64,000 nucleotides of DNA from Smittia aterrima (Eukaryota; Arthropoda; Insecta; Diptera; Chironomidae). Below the pieces are notes generated by a model. That model saw only the letters and a list, made by a program, of their open reading frames with translations. It was not told where the DNA came from and ran no database searches. Location: contig CP093829.1 of the NCBI GenBank assembly GCA_033063855.1, positions 13,299,537 to 13,363,536 of the forward strand, in the 5' to 3' direction. This document shows positions 50,752-60,800 of the stretch, piece after piece. Each line of letters opens with the position of its first letter. The stretch's first letter is position 1. The translations under genes and the position numbers were made by a program.

Positions 50752-53700
50752 TTAGTCTTGGAAAACAACTCGATCTTTACTAATCTCCGGTGATTGATGG
50801 TCGCTGGTTACATCACAGGTCGGGCACGAAAGTGACGAAGCGATTGTTGTTGTTGATCTGTAGAGTTCTGTGCCGGGAATTTGTGCGGGAAAGCTTACGA
50901 ATTGAAAAACGCCTGGTTTCACCTTATTTGTCTGCGATTGAGTTTTAGGTTTCATTAGATGTGGATAGAACTTTAGGTCGGTGATGGAGTTAAGGAAAGA
51001 GAACAGAAGTTGTTAGTATTTAAGAGTAACTTATTATGGAAAGAGGAAATTTGTTTAACAATAGAACCATCAGCGAAAGATTTAAAAGAAGCTTAGGAAT
51101 TATATATCGTACATTCACCTCGAGTAGTCCCAAAAGCAAATCATTTCTTTTTTGTTATCGGTTTAATTTAATTAATGTTTTTTTGAAAGAGGAAAGAAAA
51201 GTTTCGCTTATTTTCAATTTAATCTTATTTCCAAAAGTAAAAAGCACAACAAAAGCGGAATTTAATTAAAATTTCATGTCGCACGATAAGGACGTACCTT
51301 AGCTGGGTTGAGAGTTACATTCAACAGCGTTGGGTGTTGATCGACCTGCGAGAGAGCAACGAAAAACAAGGAAATGGGTTGAAGCTTTTCGTCTTATTTG
51401 AATAAATTTAAATAATGCGGCGAGGAGGCAAAATGGGTATGAGGACTCACCACCATAAATTCAATTTCGCGCGGAGAGAAACCGTCAGCAAATACCTAGA
51501 AATGACAAGTATGGTTTAGTTTAATACGACGAAATAATTCTGTTGTTCTTCAAGAAAAATTCACCTCAAGTTTGTAGACGCCTGGAAGAAGAATTCTCCA
51601 GAACTCTCCATACTTTGTTGTTTGGAATCCAACATCACGACCTTTTATCTTCAACGAAGCTTTTTCAATGGGGCCACCGGATGGATCTGACACAAAGCCT
51701 TGTACACCTCGATGAGCTTCTGCAAGGAATTTGACGAGCGAGAGCTGATTGTCGGTCCAGTATTTTTTAAGCTCATGCGCTGGAGGGAATTTACAGCAAG
51801 AAATTTCAAGCGTAACTTCATAGCAGCCAAACCAAACGTAATTGTAATCCTGCATTCCTCCGGTTAATGGATACCAAGCTGCTCCATTCGTAATTCCATT
51901 TTGGAACGATGGTGTACTCGCTGAATTTTTGCAAGCGACACCACGAGACATTTTAGCATGATTGCCGGCGTAGACGAGTGAGAGATGTTTAAAAACGTCA
52001 TCGTCGGGTGTTAAAGATGGACTTGATGCAAATGACTGGAACACTGAACACAGGAGAGAGAAGAAAAATCTAAACTTAATATTCGAGTCTTATTCGATTA
52101 ACATTGAAATAATGTTGTTCAAGGGCAACCTAATGTCTCGAAGACATACTCACGCGCACATGTCGAAGACGATCGACAAATCTCTGAAGGAAAGCGGTAA
52201 ATGGAAGTCAGAAGAGAATTATTATCAAAAAGTTTCTTTCCGAAAACTTTTGCTTTATAGAATGAGAAGAAATATTTTATGGAACACACAGCATGTCATC
52301 AGAGAATGACAGACCAACAAAAATCTTATTCCTTCGTTTCCTGTTGCGACAGAATATTGAATTACACACATGTATGGCAAGAGCATGCATAAAAGGCAAG
52401 GACCTAGTCAAACTTTCTCTGACGTCACGATTGATGGGATTATTATGTTTCAGTTTATTTTTATCCATTCGTCGCTTACATTCGAAAGTACTTTGGAAAG
52501 CGGATGATGAATTTATGAATGAGCCGACTCGATTTGATGTCTCAAATGTCAAATGAGGCAGAAAGGAAGGATGCTCAATGTCAATTTGCATGTTCTCAAA
52601 TTCGATTTATGTATAGACTTAACGACTTCCTTGGAAATGATTCCGCAAAGAGGAAAACGGAAACAACTTCAAGCGATCCCACTACGATGCAAATCAAGCG
52701 CACTTACCCAAGTATAAATTGAGGGTTGTGCAAATGTCGCGAGCAATTTTATTTTTTGTTTCGATTGACGTCATGCTGATTTTTTTTTATCGAAAGATTT
52801 CTTTTTTATTTCGCTGTCCGGACTATGACAATTTTTGATGCTATTATGGAAATTGAAATTTAATCGTAATTGAATCAAGAATTGATTTTTCACTGATGAA
52901 GTTTGGCGTGAACCGTTAACAAACAACACACGAACGAATTGATTGAGTGATCAGGAAATCGCTTCATACAAAGCTTTTTTAAATCAATTACCCATAGAGG
53001 TAAAGATTTTTTCAATTTCCTCTTAGTTTTCAATATAACCAAAGCACGAAATCCTTATACTTCAATATCCGGAAAGAAAAGGTGTTTCCTTATCAACAAT
53101 TTCAAATCCAAAGCCAAAGAAACGACTTTGTAAAAAAAAGCTTTTAGGATCTTTAACGAGAGGGAGACAATTGATTGTTATGGGCGTAAGCGATGATTGA
53201 CGAGTGGATACTTACTGGCGTTCGGAGTGTTATCAAACGGGTAGCTGGCGACCTATGAGGAAGATAAGCAAATGAAAAAGTCGTGCTTGGTACATAAAAA
53301 ATAATATTGCTGATTATTGAAGTCATTTTTGCCTTCGCAGACTCGATAAAATTCATAAAATCATACCAAAGCACCGCCGTGTAATGATCCGCTCAACAAA
53401 AACTGAATCTTCGAGATCCAATCCTTGACGGCTTCGGTTTCCGGTTGAGTTCTTTTAGTGTTTTGCTTAAAGTAATCTGGAAAATTACGATTCAGGTCAT
53501 ATCCCTTCGAATTTGATCTAGAAAGAAGCAAATTTTTATTTAGCCTTGCCATCTGATGTCTCCTTTGACTCAACATTAATTGAATTTTTGATTTTTCTCT
53601 ATCACTTTGAGTGTCGTCCGAGGAAAAACAAACTGATTGATTTACCTTCCTTTCCCGCCCTCGCATTCGCCTTCTCTTGAAGCAGCATAGCCGTCGGGAT

Positions 53701-54343
53701 TCATGGACGGCATGATATGAATACGTGTGTTATCTAAAAGCCATTTGATGTAAGGATCGCTTCCGTAGCTCGTAACAAAATATTCAATTAAATGCAGGAG
53801 AAGCTCGCGTCCGACCGCTTCGTTGCCGTGAATATTGCCGATGTACTTCACGTCCGGTTTTCCCAGCATGTGTTCATAAGGCGAGGCAGACACCTTAAAG
53901 CGATTAGGATTAAAACTTTAACTGCGAAGTGAGAGCACTCCTGCTAAGCACACTCACCACCATCACCCACAAGTCACGACCTTGAGCAGATTTTCCTGAG
54001 GGAAAAATTAATTTGAATTAATTATTCGAAGCACTTTGAAGTGAAGAAATTATTTTCTGAATTAATAAATTCTACCTATCGAGTATAATGCTGTAAGATT
54101 CGGAAACCTAAACGCTGTTTGCCTAAAGGAAGGAACAATGATTGAAAATTAAATATCAAATCAATTGCATAAAGATTCTCATTACCTTAAATAATTCGTC
54201 ATTTCTTCATGATTGTGATATACAAAGTCCAAGTTCGTCGCTTCCGATTCATAGGCTCGCGTTAATTGTTGTGATTGACCATAAATCAACTGAATTGACA
54301 ACGATACTAAAGCTATCAGAGATAACGTACGGTTCGTCAGCAT
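50752..54343 (-). CDS. Secreted metallocarboxypeptidase, M14 N/E subfamily (CPM/CPD-like)
   Basis: Removes C-terminal, typically Arg or Lys, residues from peptides in the secretory route or outside the cell. Ten coding exons: 54343-54186, 54122-54076, 53995-53958, 53893-53646, 53517-53367, 53252-53216, 52043-51565, 51495-51451, 51345-51298, 50970-50752; 489 aa, all in frame. A signal peptide (MLTNRTLSLIALVSLSIQLI) precedes the catalytic domain. Zinc ligands are H103 and E106 (NIHGNE) and H210 (GSLHGG); the substrate-binding DLNRNFPD is at 171-178; the GGMQDYNY block and catalytic E306 (VTLEISCCKFP) are intact, so it should be active. A transthyretin-like beta-sandwich follows (GVQGFVSD to about residue 415). 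The last exon gives a Ser/Thr-rich polar tail with no membrane anchor or GPI-type hydrophobic end. There is a single catalytic unit, unlike three-domain silver/CPD. An acceptor abuts the ATG, so a non-coding first exon lies upstream. Confidence 0.9.
52044..53215 (-). other. Largest intron of the carboxypeptidase gene (1.2 kb)
   Basis: GTAAGT donor and TGTTCAG acceptor. Frames inside (for example 52293-52556) show no domain. I see no alternative exon or nested gene. Confidence 0.6.
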
Positions 54344-57300
54344 CTGTAATAACATGAAACAACTTTTAAATTGGTTTGTAAAGCAACACAGAGAGAAAAC
54401 AGAAAACACTTTCGATCATTTTCTAGTTTAAAGAGACTTTCGACATAATTATGGTGCGAGGTTTTAGGTTAAGCAATTAACGTCATTAGTCGCCGCAGTA
54501 AAACTTTCTTCGTTTTCGGGTGAAAATTAACTCTCATCCCAATCACAATTAACAGATATTCTCTGTTTCACCAACTTGTTAGTTATAAAGAAATTCACGA
54601 CGATAAGAAATAAACATTACGTGACAGCATGACGAAAAGAATCTCGTAAAGTTGAGGCTAAAACTCGAAGAAGATTTCATCGAAGAACAAAGTTTAATTA
54701 AGGTGGAAATGAGAACAAAGATTGAGGAATGTTATGTGCTCAACGAGATGTGACATAAGCCTAAGGATTTTCAATCTTTTTTTTCGTTCACGTTCCTCAA
54801 TAGAAGATTTATTTCCCCCGTCTCCACCTAAAACCCGCGCAATGGGATTTCTTCGTTCTTTCGTTTTATCAAATTGAACAAAAAATAAGTCTGGGGTTTC
54901 AAGCTCACAATGGCGACATAAAAATTATTTAAAAACACAATGACGTCACGTCGTAATCAATTGGATTCACATTTTACGCGTCTTTATTCTATTATTAAAT
55001 TGATATTCGTGCAATGAGATGAACAATATTTTAATTAAATTAGCGCTAACGCTTTCTCTGGAGCCTTCAATTACACTCACACTTCACTCATTATACCCAA
55101 GCGTCTCATCTTTATTCTCTGTCTCTCATTATCAGAAGGATAACTGTAGCAGCAATATGAAGAATCTTGCTGGTTTAATTACCGCCCAGAGATAGACAGT
55201 CGGTTAATCAAATCGGGATAAATTTTTTTCTCACCGTTTGAACCCCACGAAAAGAGGATGGAAAATTTATGAGCGAACCTTTTGGTTATTATTCTAATGA
55301 ATGCTTAGCGAATGTATTTTCCACGATGCTTGCCTTCATTAATTATCTTGGTTAGTAGCAGAATTCTCCGTCAGCGACCGACAACACACAGCTTTCAACT
55401 GATTGCATAGAGAAGAGAGAAAATTTCTTTTCTGCCTACTCGCAGAATATTTTACGCGCCGTGATAAAAAAAAAGTTAATTTCCCGTTACGCCATGAAAC
55501 CAAGTTTTGCTTTTTTCTGTCTCACTCATCCGACTGAATTTTCGTAAGAGCCGTGAATTATCGTGATTTGATATTTTTCACATCTGGCTGGGTCTGAAAA
55601 CGAACTGAGTTCAATTTTCCGCCATCAAACGTTGTCATTTCGCTGCGAGGAAAGTGAAAATGTCGATTCGAGAAAAAATAATTTCGATTTCAAAATGAGT
55701 CCGAGAAAAAAACGTGTTTCGGAAAATTGTGGCCGCGCGTTTAAACTTTTACAGAGCAATTTGTGGAACAATTGAACAAGAAGTTTAATGAACTTCCGAT
55801 TAATATTTCATTGCAACATTTTCTGATAACTCTGCGAACCCAATAAAAATTATTCTTTGATTTCTTCTTGCAAATCTGATTAAACTTTCCACACGATTCA
55901 GAAAAATTGATAATAATTCTTTTCGACTTCTTGTTGAAATAAGCTGATTAAAAGAAGGGTGATAATGACAGCTTAGAATTTTTTTTATAAATTCAATTGA
56001 GCCTTCTGCCATCAAAACATTTGATAGATTCGTAAAACAATTTTGCGCAATTCATCATCAGTTGAATCAATATTGAAACTTTCTATTTGATGTCGTGTGT
56101 GTCACACATTTTGAATCTCTTCGAAGGTAAAAGCAGAATTTATTTAACAGCATGACATTCTATGACTCATTAAAATAAGCTAGCAATTCTCGAAGCGACC
56201 AACTCTAAACTTTATGAGTGATTAAACTTTATAAGTTTCACCATCGATTCTTCTCGATTCTATGTAATTGTTGTAAACAACTTTCTGGCTTTCGTTCTCT
56301 TTTCGAAGCCAAAGAGGCCTGCAAGTTTCTCTAATAGTCTAACTTTTTCTGATTCGTGACATTGTTGACTTGCGTTGCTGCGCTGAGATTTCAAGCGACG
56401 ATGCAAAATCAGTTTTAAAACAAAAGCAATGCCAGAATTGAATATGGAGCGGAATAACGGAAAAAAGCAAAGTCACCGAAGACCGACGTGTTGAAAAATG
56501 AATAAATATCGTTGACTTTGAAGAGAAGAAAGAGAAAGAATATAAAATCAACCTCGAGGTGTTCATCATGCGCCTCATAACGGCAAAAGATTTTTTGCGC
56601 GACCCGAGAAAGTCTTTGGCTACATTCGTTAAGGGATTGTGTGTGATTTTTGGGTGAATCGCTGTGAGTTCTTCCAAACTCGTTGACTAACGAGAGGTTG
56701 AAGAACATTCAAATTTACATAAATAACATTTTCGCGCGTTGGAAAGTAACGAGCAAGCATACATTAATATAATTGGGGGCCTAAATTCTCGAACGAAGAA
56801 GCAAAAGACTAACACGGCCGCGAGTTACAACTTCTGGGTCATTCTATTCTCGGTCGATTCTGTCGAAGGCCTCAACAATTTCACACTGAGAATTACGCTT
56901 CGTAACCGAACTAATTGCCGCAAACTTGTTAGGTGAGACTCGATTTTGTTTTCATTTCAACTTCGTTAGATGACAATTTTCAATCGCTGTTCGTCGACAA
57001 GTTAGGCTTGATTTTATGTTTTTTTTTTATCATACTCAAAGGTCTTTTCTCTTGGATGCAAGCGAAGAAGAGCTTGCAATGATGCCATGGCCATGAACAG
57101 AATCTCGGTCAATATATCTTCACTCTTTTTATCATCTGATTCACTCACATGACCCTGACCTTGCAGAAGCGTCTTATTCCATTTTTTTTTTCATTTACAG
57201 TTTTTGTTTTTAACTTTTAAGTAGTTTAGGGACCAATTTTAATGTTTCTAATGATAAATTTGAAATTATGTTTAGGCTTTAGATTTTCACTTACTTTTAA

Positions 57301-57737
57301 ATTAAGAAAAAGCCTTTCCAAAGCTTACTTCGAATTTTATTTATTTTGCGAGTGATATCAATTTGCTCAAATTATTTTTAAAATGTTACTGCAATGAAGT
57401 TTTAATGCTGAACAAAAATGCCACGAGACATTTATTCTCTTTTAACTCAACTGTTTAACGCCACTGACAACATCAAACTGAAACTGTAGTCTGTTAAAAT
57501 AACATTGAAACTGTGCGCATTTATAAGAGCCCTGAATAAAAATCGAAGCTTCTTTCTTCTCCACATTTTCTTATCTCTTCTCTTTGAATACATTGAAAAG
57601 AAATCGTTTCTATGTGTTGCTCAAGAGTAGCATGCATTTCATCTTTGAAGATTCATTATTCTTCACGTATTTAAATTAAAAAAAAATCTGGAAATCAATT
57701 TGAATGAAAAAGCTCTAGTTTTTTACATCATGAATAT
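54344..57737. other. Upstream region of the carboxypeptidase gene and spacer
   Basis: About 3.4 kb without a credible coding exon. Part of it must hold the non-coding first exon and promoter of the carboxypeptidase gene, which I cannot place. The minus-strand frames near 56339-56708 overlap each other and have no recognisable features. Confidence 0.4.
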
Positions 57738-57743
57738 TTTATT
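57738..57743 (-). terminator. Poly(A) signal of the TEPP-repeat gene
   Basis: TTTATT on the plus strand, 64 bases past the minus-strand stop. Confidence 0.55.
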
Positions 57744-57806
57744 TCTTTTAATTTTGAAACCATATTTAAAAGTTAAAACAGTGGGCTATAGGTTATACTC
57801 AATTCT

Positions 57807-60800
57807 CTAATTGTCTCTGATTTTTCTGAATTTTCTAAATTTTCCTTTCTTATTGAAATGTTTATGTTTATCATGTTCACCAGAAGTTGCCGGTTCTTTC
57901 AAAGCGTAGGTGTCGCTCAAATATGAGCTTGGCTCTGTCGCTTCTTCTGTAGATGGTGAAATTTCACTCTCAGATGTCTCTGAGAATGATTTGCTGCTTG
58001 TATGAAGATTTGAACTAATGTCTCTAGAGTCTTCTGCAGAAGAAACTAAATTGCTGGAACTGTTATTACCTTCAAAGCTTGATCCAGAAATTTTCGATTC
58101 GGATTCTGACGATGCAGAAATAAGGTCATTTCCGCTTGATCTTTCATTTAAACTCCCTTTTGATGTTGCTGCTGAAGAATCTGTCGTTATTGAGTTTTCT
58201 GATGAAGGTTCGCGAAAACTGGAAATCTCAGAAATCTGCCAGAAAGAAGAGGAACTTTCTGTTTCTGAAGAAATATCGCTGCTTTCACTATTTTCTTGTG
58301 ACTGCGAGTCTGAATTTGAAGGGCAGCTAAGGGAACTCTCGCTTTCTTCTGAAGGAGAAGATAACGGTTCTGAACTTGGACAGCTTTCATCTTCAGATGG
58401 CGAAGAATTTATTTCAGATGACGATATAGGATCGCAAGAACTGTCCGACGACTCCGAAGGTTCATCTACTGAACTCGACTCTTCGTCAGGAACTAAATTT
58501 AAACACCAAAATGATAAATTTAAGTATTTTAAATCAAAACGCTATCTGTTCTTACCAGTTGAAGGTGTAGTCTCTTCTGAAATAGGAAAATATTTAGTAA
58601 TGACAAATTTCTATTGTAAATACGAATGTTAAATATTGAAATTAGAAAATAAACAGTACCGGAAGGATAGGTGACACATGTTTCAGTGGTTTCTTCAGAC
58701 GAAGCTAGAAACAAAATGTTTTATTAATTCAAACCACAATCAAACGAACTACTTACGTTCTGTTGGTGGTTCTGTCGGAGGCTCCGTTGGTGGTTCTGTC
58801 GGAGGCTCTGTTGGTGGTTCTGTTGGAGGCTCTGTAGGTGGTTCTGTCGGAGGCTCAGTTGGTGGTTCAGTAGGAGGCTCTGTTGGTGGTTCTGTCGGAG
58901 GCTCAGTTGGTGGTTCTGTTGGAGGCTCAGTTGGTGGTTCAGTAGGAGGCTCAGTTGGTGGTTCTGTCGGAGGCTCTGTTGGTGGTTCCGTCGGAGGCTC
59001 TGTTGGTGGTTCTGTTGGAGGCTCAGTTGGTGGTTCAGTAGGAGGCTCTGTTGGTGGTTCTGTTGGAGGCTCTGTAGGTGGTTCAGTAGGGGGCTCAGTT
59101 GGTGGTTCAGTAGGAGGCTCAGTTGGTGGTTCTGTTGGAGGCTCTGTTGGTGGTTCTGTCGGAGGCTCTGTAGGAGGCTCTGTTGGTGGTTCAGTAGGAG
59201 GCTCAGTTGGTGGTTCAGTAGGAGGCTCTGTTGGTGGTTCTGTCGGAGGCTCAGTTGGTGGTTCCGTCGGAGGCTCTGTTGGTGGTTCTGTTGGAGGCTC
59301 AGTAGGAGGCTCAGTTGGTGGCTCAGTTGGTGGTTCAGTTGGTGGTTCAGTAGGAGGCTCAGTTGGTGGTTCAGTAGGAGGCTCTGTTGGTGGTTCTGTC
59401 GGAGGCTCAGTTGGTGGTTCAGTAGGAGGCTCTGTTGGTGGTTCCGTCGGAGGCTCTGTTGGTGGTTCTGTCGGAGGCTCAGTTGGTGGTTCAGTAGGAG
59501 GCTCTGTTGGTGGTTCCGTCGGAGGCTCTGTTGGTGGTTCTGTCGGAGGCTCTGTAGGTGGTTCAGTAGGAGGCTCAGTTGGTGGTTCAGTAGGAGGCTC
59601 AGTTGGTGGTTCAGTAGGAGGCTCTGTAGGTGGTTCTGTCGGAGGCTCTGTTGGTGGTTCTGTCGGAGGCTCAGTTGGAGGCTCAGTTGGTGGTTCAGTA
59701 GGAGGCTCTGTTGGTGGTTCTGTCGGAGGCTCAGTTGGTGGTTCCGTCGGAGGCTCTGTTGGTGGTTCTGTCGGAGGCTCTGTAGGTGGTTCAGTAGGAG
59801 GCTCAGTTGGTGGTTCAGTAGGAGGCTCTGTTGGAGGCTCAGTTGGTGGTTCTGTCGGAGGCTCTGTAGGTGGTTCAGTAGGAGGCTCAGTTGGTGGTTC
59901 AGTAGGAGGCTCAGTTGGTGGTTCAGTAGGAGGCTCAGTTGGTGGTTCAGTAGGAGGCTCAGTTGGTGGTTCAGTAGGAGGCTCAGTTGGTGGTTCAGTA
60001 GGAGGCTCAGTTGGTGGTTCAGTAGGAGGCTCAGTTGGTGGTTCAGTAGGAGGCTCTGTTGGTGGTTCTGTCGGAGGCTCAGTTGGTGGTTCTGTCGGAG
60101 GCTCAGTTGGTGGTTCAGTAGGAGGCTCAGTTGGTGGTTCAGTAGGAGGCTCTGTTGGTGGTTCTGTCGGAGGCTCAGTTGGTGGTTCAGTAGGAGGCTC
60201 TGTTGGTGGTTCTGTCGGAGGCTCAGTTGGTGGTTCAGTAGGAGGCTCAGTTGGTGGTTCAGTAGGAGGCTCTGTTGGTGGTTCCGTCGGAGGCTCTGTT
60301 GGTGGTTCTGTCGGAGGCTCTGTAGGTGGTTCAGTAGGAGGCTCAGTTGGTGGTTCAGTAGGAGGCTCAGTTGGTGGTTCAGTAGGAGGCTCTGTTGGTG
60401 GTTCTGTCGGAGGCTCTGTTGGTGGTTCTGTCGGAGGCTCTGTTGGTGGTTCAGTAGGAGGCTCAGTTGGTGGTTCAGTAGGAGGCTCTGTTGGAGGCTC
60501 AGTTGGTGGTTCAGTAGGAGGCTCTGTTGGTGGTTCTGTCGGAGGCTCAGTTGGTGGTTCTGTCGGAGGCTCTGTAGGTGGTTCAGTAGGAGGCTCAGTT
60601 GGTGGTTCAGTAGGAGGCTCTGTTGGTGGTTCAGTAGGAGGCTCTGTTGGTGGTTCTGTCGGAGGCTCAGTTGGTGGTTCTGTCGGAGGCTCTGTTGGTG
60701 GTTCAGTAGGAGGCTCTGTTGGTGGTTCTGTCGGAGGCTCTGTAGGTGGTTCAGTAGGAGGCTCAGTTGGTGGTTCAGTAGGAGGCTCTGTTGGTGGTTC

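Noticed and set aside
58018..58632. Plus-strand Glu/Ser/Leu-rich frame of 204 codons
   Set aside because: It is antisense to the last exon of the TEPP gene; the minus-strand Ser-rich frame joins in phase to the upstream exons and ends at a good stop and poly(A) signal.
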